Below, one piece after another: positions 7,637 to 18,100 of a DNA stretch of 64,000 nt. Each line of letters opens with the position of its first letter. The stretch's first letter is position 1. The translations under genes and the position numbers were made by a program. Below the pieces are notes generated by a model that had not been told where the DNA came from, searched no databases, and was given only the letters and a program-made list of their open reading frames with translations. Source of the DNA: Verrucomicrobiota bacterium (GTDB lineage: Bacteria > Verrucomicrobiota > Verrucomicrobiia > Chthoniobacterales > Terrimicrobiaceae); NCBI GenBank assembly GCA_018970255.1, contig JAGWWS010000007.1, forward strand, positions 18,037 through 82,036. The letters run 5' to 3'.

Positions 7637-8475
7637 TTGGCCGCGAAGTAGCCGAGGAGGTCCGAGAGCGCCTGCCGCATGCGGGCGCGGGGCACGATGG
7701 TGTCGATGAGGCCGTGCTTCTCGAGGAATTCCGCGGTTTGGAAGTCCGGCGGAAGCGTCTGGTGCGTGGTCTCGCGGATCACGCGGGGCCCCGCGAACCC
7801 GATCATGGCGCCGGGCTCGGCGATGATCACATCCCCGAGCGACGCATAGCTGGCCATCACGCCGGCCGTGGTCGGGTTTGTGAGGATGTTGATGTAGGGC
7901 AGGCGCGCCTGGGCGTGCAGCGCGAGGGCGCCGCTGGTCTTCGCCATTTGCATGAGGCTCAGCATGCCCTCATACATCCGCGCCCCGCCCGAGGCGCAGA
8001 CCAGGATGACGGGCATTTTTTTCTTGGTCGAAAATTCGATGACGCGCGTGATTTTTTCGCCGACGACCGAGCCCATCGTCGCGGCAAGGAAATTGAAATC
8101 CATCACGCCGAGGCCGACCGGGTGGCTGTTGATTTTCGCCTCGCCGGTGGTGACGGCATCGACGAGCCCGGTCTTCTGGCGGTAGCTCTGGAGGCGGTCG
8201 GTGTAGGTGGTGACGCCCTTGAAACCGAGCGGGTCCACGGCGGCCATGCCGGCATCGTGTTCCACGAAGCTTTCGGGGTCCACAAGGCTCTCGATGCGCT
8301 CGCGGGAACCGAGGTTGAAATGGTGGCTGCACTTCGGGCACACCTGCAGGTTTTCGGCCAGGGCGAGGTTGTGGATGACCTCGCCGCAGGACGGGCACTT
8401 GGTCCAGAGGCCGGTGGGCATTTCCCGGCTTTTCTGGCCGAGGGCGCGGAGGATGGGTTTTTTGAAAATCGCCAT
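7633..8475 (-). CDS. accD: Acetyl-CoA carboxylase carboxyltransferase subunit beta
   Basis: A 280-residue subunit that, with AccA, transfers the carboxyl group from biotin to acetyl-CoA in fatty acid synthesis. The N-terminal four-cysteine zinc ribbon is Cys27, Cys30, Cys46 and Cys49 (CPSC...CPKC). The crotonase-fold core shows CASGGARMYEG, LMQMAKTSGAL, YINILTNPTTAGVMAS and AEPGAMIGFAGPRVI. Length is typical. accA is not in this window. It overlaps the downstream folC start by 4 bases, and comF lies 9 bases upstream on the same strand, giving a comF-accD-folC order. Confidence 0.97.
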   Translation of the reverse strand: MAIFKKPILRALGQKSREMPTGLWTKCPSCGEVIHNLALAENLQVCPKCSHHFNLGSRERIESLVDPESFVEHDAGMAAVDPLGFKGVTTYTDRLQSYRQKTGLVDAVTTGEAKINSHPVGLGVMDFNFLAATMGSVVGEKITRVIEFSTKKKMPVILVCASGGARMYEGMLSLMQMAKTSGALALHAQARLPYINILTNPTTAGVMASYASLGDVIIAEPGAMIGFAGPRVIRETTHQTLPPDFQTAEFLEKHGLIDTIVPRARMRQALSDLLGYFAAK

Positions 8476-8484
8476 AAGGTTTTG

Positions 8485-9216
8485 TCAGCCGCGGGCCAGG
8501 GTGATGGCGCGAACGGAGGCCGCGCCGTTTTCGAGGAGCACCGCGGCGCAGGCATCGAGCGTCGCCCCGGTGGTGAGCACATCGTCCACGAGAAGGATGT
8601 TCATGTCGGACACATTGGCATTCTTGCGCGGCGCAAAGGCGTTCCGCAAGTTTTGCCTGCGCGCCCCGCGCGTGAGGCGGGTTTGCGTGCCGGTGTAGCG
8701 GCGGCGGGCGAGCGCATCGAGGACCTTCGTCCCGCAATGGCGGGAGAGTTCGGCCGCGAGGACGGCGGATTGGTTGAACCCCCTCTCCCGCTGGCGGCGG
8801 GGGTGGAGCGGCACAGGAACCAGGGCGTCCGCCCCGAAATCCTCGAGCCTCGGGTCGGCAAGGCCCTGCGCCAGGATTTTCCCAAGGATGCGGCCGAGCC
8901 AGATTTCGCGGCCGTATTTCAGGCGGTGGACGAGGTCGCGGATGGCGGCGCGGCTGCGGACCACGCAAACGGCGGCCTCGAAATGGAACGCGGCGCCGCG
9001 GCAGTTCGGGCACGACAATTTTCCCGCCAAACCATCGAACGGCTCGGAGCAAATTTCGCAGCGGGGCTCGCGGATGGATTCGATGGTGCCCGCACACGGC
9101 CCGCAAAAATCGAGGCCCTCGGCAATCCGCACGCCGCAATGGGCGCAATGCGCCGGGTAAAGCAGGCTCAGCGCCGGCTCAAGCAGGGCGGCGAAGGCTT
9201 TTGCCATGGCGCACAA
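8485..9216 (-). CDS. comF: ComF family phosphoribosyltransferase-like protein
   Basis: A 243-residue protein. Eight cysteines in four CxxC pairs (24/27, 38/41, 53/56, 69/72) make the N-terminal zinc-finger part. The C-terminal half is a type I PRTase domain with the PRPP loop VDDVLTTGAT at 210-219. Family motifs RLKYGRE, VPVPLHPRRQRERGFNQS and R..RT..Q..L are clear. ComF proteins act in DNA uptake and transformation and probably in restart of replication forks. The start may be the internal Met4 (9207). It overlaps the upstream protease gene by 38 bases. Confidence 0.9.
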   Translation of the reverse strand: MCAMAKAFAALLEPALSLLYPAHCAHCGVRIAEGLDFCGPCAGTIESIREPRCEICSEPFDGLAGKLSCPNCRGAAFHFEAAVCVVRSRAAIRDLVHRLKYGREIWLGRILGKILAQGLADPRLEDFGADALVPVPLHPRRQRERGFNQSAVLAAELSRHCGTKVLDALARRRYTGTQTRLTRGARRQNLRNAFAPRKNANVSDMNILLVDDVLTTGATLDACAAVLLENGAASVRAITLARG

Positions 9217-10114
9217 CGAAGAAGATGCCGATTCCGGTCACAGCCAGCATCGCAAGCGGAAGAAGACCGGTGGGCACCGCCCCGCTGACCACATTGTCGC
9301 CGACCAACGGCAGGAGTTCGGCGGGCTTGGGCTGGAATTTCGCAATGAGCCGCAGCCCCTGTTGCGTGGCGATCCATCCCGCATGGACGCCGATGGCGAT
9401 GAATAGCGAGCGCGTGGAAACCGTGGCCCCGGCGAGGAGGATCCCCGCGAGGAAAAGGGTGGCGAAACCCCAGCCGAGCAGCGGCCAAGGAGGCGCACTC
9501 GTAAACGCGAGCGGGATCTGTTCGAAGCCGCTCAACCAGGTCACAGGCTCTTGCGAAGCCTTCTTCAGCGGGCGCAAGAAGTGGACCACCGCAAAAACGA
9601 GCGAACTCAGCAGGATGGCCGGCACGGTTCGCATCGCCATAAGGCAAAGCCCGAGGAGCACCGCCCGGAAGAGGAATTCCTCGATCACGGAAACCGCGGC
9701 GGCCGTTCCTGCGATGCGGAGGAAGCCGGCCGCCGGCCAATCGGGCCGGATTTGATAAACCCCGCCCCAGACCAAACCCACCGACATCAGGATGGCCGGC
9801 ACCGCAGCCACGGCGAACCCCAGCGCCAGGTCGGATTTCCAACGGGCATTCGGCTGGATCCCGAGCGGTTCCAAGCGGCGGATGCCGATCCACCGGAACG
9901 CGGGCCACAGCATCAACACCGTCGCGATTTGGATGCTCCGGCTGAAATACCTGTGGAACGGGAACCCCTCGACGATCGGCAACACGCCGATTTCCGCCAG
10001 CCACGACCCGGTCCAATACAACGGCGGCGAAAGGAGGCACCCGAGCAGCACGATGCCGCCGAGGCAGGCGAGGAGGCGCAGCAGGTTGCGCGCGTTGGCG
10101 GGATTGTCGTTCAC
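9179..10114 (-). CDS. CPBP (Abi/CAAX-type) intramembrane metalloprotease
   Basis: About 311 residues when started at GTG 10114; longer in-frame extensions run into the divergent bioA start and look non-coding. It is an integral membrane protein with roughly 8 hydrophobic segments. The CPBP active-site signature is present: EEFLFR (Glu145-Glu146...Arg150), FAVVHF (His178) and HAGW (His244). Members process prenylated or other membrane substrates, or act in immunity to bacteriocins; the substrate here is unknown. It is the first gene of a probable CPBP-comF-accD-folC run. Confidence 0.85.
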   Translation of the reverse strand: MNDNPANARNLLRLLACLGGIVLLGCLLSPPLYWTGSWLAEIGVLPIVEGFPFHRYFSRSIQIATVLMLWPAFRWIGIRRLEPLGIQPNARWKSDLALGFAVAAVPAILMSVGLVWGGVYQIRPDWPAAGFLRIAGTAAAVSVIEEFLFRAVLLGLCLMAMRTVPAILLSSLVFAVVHFLRPLKKASQEPVTWLSGFEQIPLAFTSAPPWPLLGWGFATLFLAGILLAGATVSTRSLFIAIGVHAGWIATQQGLRLIAKFQPKPAELLPLVGDNVVSGAVPTGLLPLAMLAVTGIGIFFVVRHGKSLRRPA

Positions 10115-10146
10115 GCGACGCGATGTATCGGCTAAAGCTCCGCGCC

Positions 10147-11457
10147 ATGCCAGATGTTTGGAACACGGAAAAGCTCGCCGAACTCGACAAACGCCACCTC
10201 TGGCATCCATTCACCCAGATGCGCGACTGGTGCGATCCCGGTCACGAACCACTCATCCTCGTGCGCGGTGAAGGCGCGATGCTGGAGGACAGCCGAGGCC
10301 GCCGCTACCTCGATGGAAACTCCTCGATTTGGACAAACATTCACGGCCACTCGCACCCGCACATCACTCGCGCCGTCCACGAACAACTCGATCTCGTCTC
10401 CCATGTTTCCTTCCTGGGAACCACGAACGCCCCCTCCATCCGACTCGCGGAAAGACTTTGCGATTTTTTTCCAAAAAACACGCTCACCCGTGCGTTCCTG
10501 AGTGACGACGGATCCACAGCCATCGAGGCGGCGATGAAGATGGCTGTCCAATTCCACCAACTCACCGGCAATCCACACCGCTCGGGGTTCGTGGCATTCG
10601 ACAATGCCTACCACGGCGACACTCTCGGCGCGGCCAGTATTGGAGGGATAGGGACCTTCCATAAAAAAATCGAAGGCCACAAATTTCCGGTTCATCGAAT
10701 CTCCGATCCCGAAGAACTCGACGCTCTCCCCGCGTGGCGAGAAGGCCTGATTGCGGCTGCCGCCATCGAACCCCTCATCCAAGGCGCCGCAGGAATGAGG
10801 ACCTGGCCGAAAGGGCTCCTGAGCCGTCTCAGGAAAAAATGCAACGAAGCCGGGGTTTTTCTCATCCTCGACGAGGTCATGACAGGATTCGGCCGCACCG
10901 GAACGATGTTCGCCTGTCAGCAGGAGCAAGTGATCCCTGATTTCTTGTGCCTCGCAAAAGGGCTTTCAGGTGGCTACATGCCACTCGCCGCCACCCTCAC
11001 AACGGAAAAAATCTTCGAGGCCTTCCTTGGCGACTTTTCCGAGGGGAAAACTTTCTACTACGGCCACAGTTATTCCGGAAACCCGCTTGGTTGCGCGGCC
11101 GCTCTGGCCAATCTCGAGGTCTTCGAAAAAGAATCCACCCTCGAAAACCTCCAGCCAAAAATCCAAAAACTCACTTCACTCCTCGACCAACTTCGCGTCG
11201 TCCCACAAGTCCACGAAATTCGCCAATGCGGATTCATCGCCGGCATTGATATCGGTCGTCCGGACGGAACCAAGCTTCCATGGCAAGAGCGCACGGGAGC
11301 CCGCATCTGCCTGGCCGCCCGAAATCACGGTCTCCTCACCCGTCCGATTCTCGACACCCTGGTTTTCATCCCCCCGCTCTGCACCACTGAAGCCCAACTG
11401 GAATCCGGCATCTCCGCCCTCGAGCGGGCGATTCAGGAAGTTTCCGGGCCGAGCTGA
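10147..11457 (+). CDS. bioA: Adenosylmethionine-8-amino-7-oxononanoate aminotransferase
   Basis: A 436-residue class-III PLP aminotransferase that converts KAPA to DAPA in biotin synthesis using S-adenosylmethionine as amino donor. Motifs include HLWHPFTQM at residues 18-26 (BioA-specific), GNSSIWTNIHGHSHP, SDDGSTAIEAAMKMA, YHGDT (155-159), DEVMTGFGRTG (242-252) and the PLP lysine Lys271 in LAKGLSGGYMPL. An in-frame ATG at 10123 would add 8 residues. No other bio gene is nearby. Its last 25 bases overlap the convergent MFS gene. Confidence 0.95.
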   Translation: MPDVWNTEKLAELDKRHLWHPFTQMRDWCDPGHEPLILVRGEGAMLEDSRGRRYLDGNSSIWTNIHGHSHPHITRAVHEQLDLVSHVSFLGTTNAPSIRLAERLCDFFPKNTLTRAFLSDDGSTAIEAAMKMAVQFHQLTGNPHRSGFVAFDNAYHGDTLGAASIGGIGTFHKKIEGHKFPVHRISDPEELDALPAWREGLIAAAAIEPLIQGAAGMRTWPKGLLSRLRKKCNEAGVFLILDEVMTGFGRTGTMFACQQEQVIPDFLCLAKGLSGGYMPLAATLTTEKIFEAFLGDFSEGKTFYYGHSYSGNPLGCAAALANLEVFEKESTLENLQPKIQKLTSLLDQLRVVPQVHEIRQCGFIAGIDIGRPDGTKLPWQERTGARICLAARNHGLLTRPILDTLVFIPPLCTTEAQLESGISALERAIQEVSGPS

Positions 11458-12728
11458 TCGATTCGGGAGGGATCCCCCACGCGGTCGTGGAGCCGCGCCA
11501 CTTGGAAAACCGTGGCGATGTTCAAAACAAAAAGCGCTGCAAAATAGATGCTGTGCCGCTTCCACTCGAAGGCGCCGGTCACCGCTTCAAAAGTCCCGAG
11601 GTAATCCAGCGAAATCCCCCACGCGACCGGCGAAGCGCCAAGCCCCAAGCTCGTGATCACCGTGAACAGCGCGAAAAAGTGGTTCCGCCCCATCTGCGGC
11701 ATCGTGGCGAAAATGATCCGTGCGTTGGCCACCGAGAAAGCCGCCCCCGCGCCGCCCGAGAGGAGGTTGAGAAAGCCCACGACCCGTTTGCGGCACGGCA
11801 CGACACCCGCCGCCAGCAGGAACCAACCAAGGATCACGAGCCCGATCGCAACCAGCGACACCGCCAGCACCGGCTTGCAACCGAACCGGTCGACCAAATG
11901 CCCGACAAACGGCAGCACCAGCAACGAGCCCGCGAAAGAAACCCCGCTCAAATACAGCACCTGCGCGGCGTCGAAGCCCGGGAATTCGTGCAGGTATTCC
12001 ACCGTGAAAACCCCGAGGCTCCCGACCACCACCACGAAAAGGAGGTTGAAAACCAGCAGCGCAAGGAACGGCGGGTGGAAAAGGATTTCGCGCCAGGGCA
12101 CAGGGTGCGACGAGTTCGCCAACTCCCCCTCCGCCTGCACATCGGGGATCCGGTTGATGAAAAAAAGCGCCACCGTCCCGGCCAGCGCGCTCACCGCGAA
12201 AACGAGCGAGTATTCATGCGGGTCCACCCGCCCGGCCATGAGCAAGGCCGATGCCAGCGCCGCAAGGACGGACCCGGCATGCATGTAAATCTGGTCCCGC
12301 GAAAGGAACCGCGCCTTCGCCTCCTCGGGGATCAACGCCGCGATCCACGGCATCCACGCGGCCGAGGCGATGCCGCGGAGGAAATTGAAAACGAAGAGCG
12401 CCGCCACGATCGCCACGAGCTTGCTGGCCGGGTCCAGGAAGTCCATCAACGGCACCGCCGCCACGAAGAAAATGAAAATCGTCCTCAGCCCCCATCCCGC
12501 CAGCACGAACTTCCGGTAGCCATACACCGGCAGAAATTTCGCCGCGGGTAGTTGCAGCACCGTCATCAACGGCGTGAATGAGGCCAGGATGCCGATCACC
12601 GTGGAAGACGCCCCGATTTCCTTTGCGTAAAGGATGATTGGCGCCCCGAGGATGATTTGGAACGAAAGCGCGTTGAGCAGCGCGAACCAATGAATGTTCT
12701 GCGACCCCGGCGGAGACAGGCTTTTCAA
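11433..12728 (-). CDS. MFS transporter of unknown substrate
   Basis: A 431-residue protein with about 12 hydrophobic segments and an MFS-like layout: an N-terminal half up to about residue 205, a charged loop (RIPDVQAEGELANSSHPVPWRE), then a second half with GHLVDRFGCKP in the expected loop position. The substrate cannot be deduced. It lies 33 bases downstream of a small unknown gene on the same strand and may be co-transcribed with it. Its 3' end overlaps convergent bioA by 25 bases. Confidence 0.8.
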   Translation of the reverse strand: MKSLSPPGSQNIHWFALLNALSFQIILGAPIILYAKEIGASSTVIGILASFTPLMTVLQLPAAKFLPVYGYRKFVLAGWGLRTIFIFFVAAVPLMDFLDPASKLVAIVAALFVFNFLRGIASAAWMPWIAALIPEEAKARFLSRDQIYMHAGSVLAALASALLMAGRVDPHEYSLVFAVSALAGTVALFFINRIPDVQAEGELANSSHPVPWREILFHPPFLALLVFNLLFVVVVGSLGVFTVEYLHEFPGFDAAQVLYLSGVSFAGSLLVLPFVGHLVDRFGCKPVLAVSLVAIGLVILGWFLLAAGVVPCRKRVVGFLNLLSGGAGAAFSVANARIIFATMPQMGRNHFFALFTVITSLGLGASPVAWGISLDYLGTFEAVTGAFEWKRHSIYFAALFVLNIATVFQVARLHDRVGDPSRIDQLGPETS

Positions 12729-12761
12729 CGGGTCCCGGGGGCAACGCAGCCCCCGCCTGCT

Positions 12762-13100
12762 TCAGTCGGCCACTGCGGGTTCCGGAGCTTTTTGCTGTTG
12801 CACGGCTGCGGCCGCGTCGGCCTGCGAGGGCAGCACATACGGTTGGCCGGGGCGGTAAACCGGCGCGTCCGTCTTTGGCGGTTGGATCAGGCTCCTCTCG
12901 ATGAGGACCGGGTCCGCCGGCGCCACGAGGCTGTAGCTCCCCTTCCCGTCGGGCATCATCGGCGTGCCCCAGCGCGAACGGCACACGACCTCCTTCGCCT
13001 TGACCTTGCTGCCGTTGAGAAGGTGGTTTTCCAAATCGGGTTGCTCGGGCGCCGTGAAGACCGAGACCAACGAACCACCGGCAATCAGGAGAGAGATCAT
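12762..13100 (-). CDS. Small hypothetical protein with N-terminal hydrophobic segment
   Basis: A 112-residue protein if started at ATG 13100; longer frames upstream are Arg-rich and overlap the divergent gene, so they are rejected. Residues 1-17 (MISLLIAGGSLVSVFTA) are hydrophobic and could be a signal or anchor. The middle (VKAKEVVCRSRWGTPMMPDGKGSYSLVAP) has one cysteine. The tail is Ala/Gln/Pro-rich. No family is recognised. A shared upstream region of 83 bases (13101-13183) separates it from the divergent secreted protein gene and presumably holds both promoters. Confidence 0.55.
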   Translation of the reverse strand: MISLLIAGGSLVSVFTAPEQPDLENHLLNGSKVKAKEVVCRSRWGTPMMPDGKGSYSLVAPADPVLIERSLIQPPKTDAPVYRPGQPYVLPSQADAAAAVQQQKAPEPAVAD

Positions 13101-13183
13101 GTCGGTCCAAATACCCCCGCCCCGCCTCCTCCTCCAGAAAAATTTCCGCTGGAAACCCCGCCGCCTTTGCCCATCCTTCGCGC

Positions 13184-13876
13184 ATGCTCCGAGCCATCCT
13201 GACCACGATGCTGCTGGCGGTCCCTTGCGCATTGGCGAACACCGCCGGTTCCGCGCTCCAAGCCCTGCAAGCCGCCGCCGCCCTGCCCGGCGCAAAAACA
13301 GGCGCCATCGTCGAACTCGCCGGAACGCGCGGGGAACCCTTTCCCAAGGAATGGACCATCCTCCTCGCCGACCCCACCGCCCGCGGCGGCGTGCGCGAAG
13401 TGGTTGTCTCAAACGGCGCCATCTCCGGGGAACGCACGCCCCTCCGCGGCCATGCAGCGGTCGCCGCCATGCCGGCCATCGACCCCGCGAAAGTCACGAT
13501 GGATGCCGACAGCCTCTTCCACGCCGTCCAAGCCGAGGCCGTCGCCGCACGCGTGGGTTTCCACTGGATCGACTACCGCCTCGCCGCGAACCCCGGCACC
13601 TTCATCCCCGAGTGGACAGCCACGCTCTACGACCACCTTGGAATCCCCGTCGGCCGCACGACCTTTTCCGCGCAAGGCGGCGGGGTTTTGAAACCACTCG
13701 CCCTTTCCGCAAAATCCCAGCCCAAGCGCAAAAAAGTCGGCGGCCTCGTGGGACGCATTTCGGACTCCGCAGGAACCGCCGCAAAGAAGGTCAAAAACTC
13801 GACCCTCCGCACGGTGGGCGATGTGCAGGAGTTCCTCGTCGGCGAGCGCACGCTGGGGCCGGCAGCCGAAGAATAA
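13184..13876 (+). CDS. Secreted hypothetical protein
   Basis: A 230-residue protein with an N-terminal signal peptide (MLRAILTTMLLAVPCALA, probable cleavage after residue 18-19). The mature part up to about residue 165 is an alpha/beta domain containing EWTILLADPTARGGVREVVV and FHWIDYRLAANPGTFIPEWTATLYD. The remainder is a basic, Lys-rich stretch and a short tail (VRISDSAGT...VGDVQEFLVGERTLGP). No family is recognised. It ends 50 bases before the efflux adaptor gene on the same strand, but nothing shows a functional link. Confidence 0.6.
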   Translation: MLRAILTTMLLAVPCALANTAGSALQALQAAAALPGAKTGAIVELAGTRGEPFPKEWTILLADPTARGGVREVVVSNGAISGERTPLRGHAAVAAMPAIDPAKVTMDADSLFHAVQAEAVAARVGFHWIDYRLAANPGTFIPEWTATLYDHLGIPVGRTTFSAQGGGVLKPLALSAKSQPKRKKVGGLVGRISDSAGTAAKKVKNSTLRTVGDVQEFLVGERTLGPAAEE

Positions 13877-13926
13877 CGGAACAAAATTCTCGCCCGCAGC
13901 GCCCCTTCCCGATAGCCGTTGGCGCC

Positions 13927-15120
13927 ATGAAACTCCCGCCCTCCGCGGTCGCACTCTTGCTCGCAGCCGCATTTCTCCCGGCCTGCAAAAAGCACGAACC
14001 GCCCGCCGCCCCGCCGGTCCCCGTCTCTGTCACGCCGGTCCTGCGCCAGAATGTCATCGCCTCGCAGCAGTGGGTCGGCCTCCTCGATGGTTTCCAAAAC
14101 GCAAACATCCAGGCCCAGGTCACCGGCTACCTCCTCACCCAAAATTACCAGGAAGGCTCCTTCGTCAAAAAAGGCGACACCCTCTTCACCATCGACCCCC
14201 GCCCGTTCCAGGCCGCGCTCGCCCAGGCCCAGGCCCAATACGCCAGCGCGGTCGCAAAGGCCCAGCTCGAGCAGCTCACCCTCCAAAAGCAAACCCAGCT
14301 CTACGAAACGAAGGTCATCAGCGAGCAGCAATACCAGACCTCCTACCAAAACACCCAGGCATCCATCGCCGATGTCGCTGCCGCGCAGGCCGCCGTCCAG
14401 TCCGCCCAGGTGAACCTCGATTATTGCACCATCAACGCCCCGTTCGACGGGATCGCCGGCGTCGCGCAGGCCCAGATCGGCGACCTCGTCGGTCCCGGCG
14501 GGCGAGTGTCCATCCTCACCCAGGCCTCGCAGATCGACCCGATGAAGTTGAATTTCTTCATCACCGAGTCGGAATTCCTCCAGGCCTTCAGCCTCATCGA
14601 ACGCATCTCGAAAATTCCAGCATCCGACCGCACCGCCCGCCTCAGCATCAAGCTCGCCGACGGCACGCAATACCCCGAGCCGGGCACCTACGATTTTGTG
14701 AACCGCCAGATCAACAGCTCCACCGGCACCATCCAGGTCACAGGCCTCTTCCCGAACCCGAATGGAATCCTCCGTCCCGGCCTCTTCGCGGCGGTCACCG
14801 CACCGGTCCAGCAAATTGACAACGCCATCCTCGTCCCGCAAAAATCCCTCGTCGAACTCCAGGGCGCGCACTTCATCTCGATCGCCCTGCCCGATGGCAC
14901 CGCAAAGCCGATCCCGGTGAAACCCGGTCCGCTGCAAGGCCAGTGGCTGGTCGTTGACGGCCCTGTTCCCGACGGCGCGAAGGTCATCGTCGAGGGCGTG
15001 GAAAAAGCCCGCCCCGGCATGAAGCTCGACGCCAAACCCTGGCAAGGCCCGCCGCCACCGCCTCCGGCGGGGCAAACCGCCGCACCCGCATCCACCCCCG
15101 CCGCCCCGGCCGCAAGCTGA
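13927..15120 (+). CDS. RND efflux periplasmic adaptor (membrane fusion) lipoprotein
   Basis: A 397-residue AcrA/MexA-type adaptor. The lipobox LPAC puts the acylated cysteine at residue 20, so it is anchored to the inner membrane. The biotinyl-lipoyl-like motif is around 60-100 (VTGYLLTQNYQEGSFVKKGDTLFTIDPRPF). It is followed by an alpha-helical hairpin rich in Gln and Ala, the second lipoyl half (INAPFDGIAGVAQAQIGDLV) and the beta-barrel domain. The C-terminus carries an unusual Pro/Ala-rich tail of about 30 residues. The cognate pump gene follows after 12 bases; a TolC-type partner lies at 27449. Confidence 0.95.
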   Translation: MKLPPSAVALLLAAAFLPACKKHEPPAAPPVPVSVTPVLRQNVIASQQWVGLLDGFQNANIQAQVTGYLLTQNYQEGSFVKKGDTLFTIDPRPFQAALAQAQAQYASAVAKAQLEQLTLQKQTQLYETKVISEQQYQTSYQNTQASIADVAAAQAAVQSAQVNLDYCTINAPFDGIAGVAQAQIGDLVGPGGRVSILTQASQIDPMKLNFFITESEFLQAFSLIERISKIPASDRTARLSIKLADGTQYPEPGTYDFVNRQINSSTGTIQVTGLFPNPNGILRPGLFAAVTAPVQQIDNAILVPQKSLVELQGAHFISIALPDGTAKPIPVKPGPLQGQWLVVDGPVPDGAKVIVEGVEKARPGMKLDAKPWQGPPPPPPAGQTAAPASTPAAPAAS

Positions 15121-15132
15121 CGCCACCCGCGC

Positions 15133-18100
15133 ATGTCGAATTTCTTCATCCGCCGGCCCATCGTGGCCATGGTTGTGGCGATCATCACCGTCATCGTCGG
15201 CCTCGTCTCCATGGCCGGCCTGCCCGTCGCCCAATACCCGAACATCGTCCCGCCGCAAATCCAGGTCACAACGACCTATGTGGGCGCCGACGCACTCACC
15301 GTCGAACAATCCGTCGCCACCCCCATCGAAATGCAAATGAGCGGCGTCGAGGGCATGGAATACATGTATTCCATCAACGCGAACTCGGGCATCATGAGTC
15401 TGAACATCATCTTCGGCACGGACACCGACCCGACGACCGACCAGATCCTCGCCCAGATGCGGCAGACGCAGGCCTCGTCGCAATTGCCCACGGAAGTCAA
15501 AAACTACGGCGTCACCGTCCAGCAGTCGCTCTCCTCCCCGCTCGGCGTCTTCGTCCTCTCGTCGCCCGGCGGCGAGTTCGACCCCACCTTCCTGGCGAAC
15601 TACGCCTACATCAACCTCAACCAGCCGCTCTCCCGGATCCCGGGCGTCGGCAGCGTCAGCATCTTCGGCGCGGGCCAATACGCCATGCGCATTTGGGTGA
15701 AGCCCGACCGCCTCGCCACGCTGAACATCACCGTCCCCGAAGTGATCTCCGCCGTCGGGGCGCAAAACAAGGTCAACCCCGCGGGCCAGATCGGCGGCGA
15801 ACCCGTCCCGCAGGGCCAGGTCTACACCTTCACTGTCACCACCACCGGCCGCCTCACCACGGTCGAGGAATTCGAAAACATCGTCATCCGCGCCGACCCC
15901 AACGGCTCGGTCGTCCGCGTGAAGGATGTCGCCCGCGTCGAACTCGGCGGCCAGGTCTACAACATCCGCGGCCGCTTCCAGGGGCAGAACGCCTGCATCG
16001 TCGCCGTCTACCAACTCCCCGGCTCGAACGCGGTGGACACCATGAAACAGCTGCGGAATTTCTTCGAGCAGCAGTCGAAGCAATTCCCCGCGGGCCTCAA
16101 ATACACCGTCGCGCTGGACACCACGCTGGCCATCACCGACGGCATCAAGGAAATCGTCCAGACCCTCTTCGAGGCGATGGTGCTCGTCATTGCGGTGGTC
16201 TTCATTTTCCTGCAGGGCTGGCGCGCCACCCTCATCCCCCTCATCGCCGTCCCCGTTTCGCTAATCGGCACCTTTGCCGTTTTCCCGATGCTGGGCTTTT
16301 CGATCAATACCCTCTCCCTTTTCGGAATGGTCCTCGCCATCGGCCTCGTGGTGGACGACGCCATCGTCGTGGTCGAAGCCATCGAGTCCCACATCGAGGA
16401 GGGCCTCTCGCCCCGCGATGCCGCCATCAAGGCGATGTCGCAGGTTTCGGGCCCCGTCGTGGCCATCGCGCTCATCCTCGCGGCGGTCTTCGTCCCGACG
16501 GCTTTCATCCCCGGCATCACCGGCGCGATGTATCAGCAGTTCGCCGTGACCATGGCGGTTTCGGTGCTCATTTCGGCATTCAACGCCCTCTCGCTCAGCC
16601 CGGCCCTCGGCGCGCTGCTCCTGCGCCCGAAGAAACAGGCCCGTGGCCCGCTGGGCGCCTTCTTCGGCGCGTTCAACAAGGTCTTCGGCACCGCCACGAA
16701 GGGCTACGCCTCGGTCTGCCACGGCCTCATCCGCAAGGTCGCCATCTCCGTCATCATCCTCGCGGGCCTCGGCGCCGCTGGCGGGTTCATCGGTTCGAAA
16801 CTCCCCACCGCGTTCATCCCCGAGGAGGACCAAGGCTACCTCTTCGGCGTCGTCCAACTCCCGCGCGCCTCATCCCTCCAGCAAACCACCGCGGCCAGCG
16901 AGGCCATCGAGCAAATCCTGCTCAAGACCCCGGGCGTGGAATATGTCACCTCGATCATCGGCTTCAACCTCCTCAGCACCGTCCAAAGCACCTACACCGG
17001 CTTCTTCTTCATCACCCTCGAGGAATGGTCGAAGCGCAAGTCGCCCGAGCTCCAGGTCGATGCGATCCAGGCTTCCATCAACCGCGAACTCGCCGCGCTC
17101 GCGAACCCCACCGCCGCCTTCGCCTTCCCCCCGCCGGCCATCCCGGGCATCGGCACCGCCGGCGGCGTCACCTTCATGCTCGAGGACCGCAGCGGCTCCC
17201 CAGTCCAGTTCATCGCGGAGAACACCCAGAAATTCATGGACGCCGCGAAAAAACGGCCGGAACTCTCGACCCTCTTCACCACCGCCCTCTGGGACGTCCC
17301 GCAGGTCCACATCGAACTCGACGAAACCCAGGCGATGATACAGGGCGTGAACCTCAACGAGGCCTACCAAACCCTCCAAACCTTCCTCGGCGGCTACTTC
17401 GTGAATTACTTCAACCGCTTCGGCCTCCAGTGGCAGGTCTATGTCCAGGCCGAGGGCGACTACCGCACGGACATGGAGAACCTCAACCTTTTCTATGTCT
17501 CGAACAAAAACGGCGACCCCGTGCCGGTCACATCGTTCACCCGTGCAGAGCGTTCATTCGGGCCGGAATTCACCATGCGCTACAACATGTATCGCTGCTC
17601 CCAAATCAATGCTTCGGTCGCTCCGGGCTACTCGACCGCGCAGGCGATGAAGGCGCTCGAGGAAGTCTTCGCAGAAACCATGCCCACGGGAATGGGCTAC
17701 GACTACTTCGGCATGTCCTACCAGGAGCAGCAGGCCGCCCAGGGCGTCCCGCCCACGGCGATCTTCGCCCTCTCACTCCTCTTCGTCTTCCTCATCCTCG
17801 CCGCGCAATATGAAAGCTGGAGCCTGCCGTTCAGCGTCCTCTTCACCGTTCCGGTCGCGGTTTTCGGCGCCTTCGCCGGCCTCGCCATGCGCGGCATGCA
17901 AAACAACATCTACGCCCAGATCGGCCTCGTCATGCTCATCGGCCTCGCCGCGAAAAACGCCATCCTCATCGTGGAATTCGCGAAGGACGAATACGAGAGG
18001 GGCAAGGACCTCGTCTCCGCCACCCTCGAGGGCGCGCGGCTCCGCCTCCGCCCGATCCTCATGACCGCCTTCGCATTCATCCTCGGCACCGTCCCGCTCG

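Noticed and set aside
13627..16083. Long antisense frame across the RND adaptor and pump
   Set aside because: The composition is extreme (Asp, Gly, Ala) with no recognisable family, and the opposite strand encodes textbook RND proteins.
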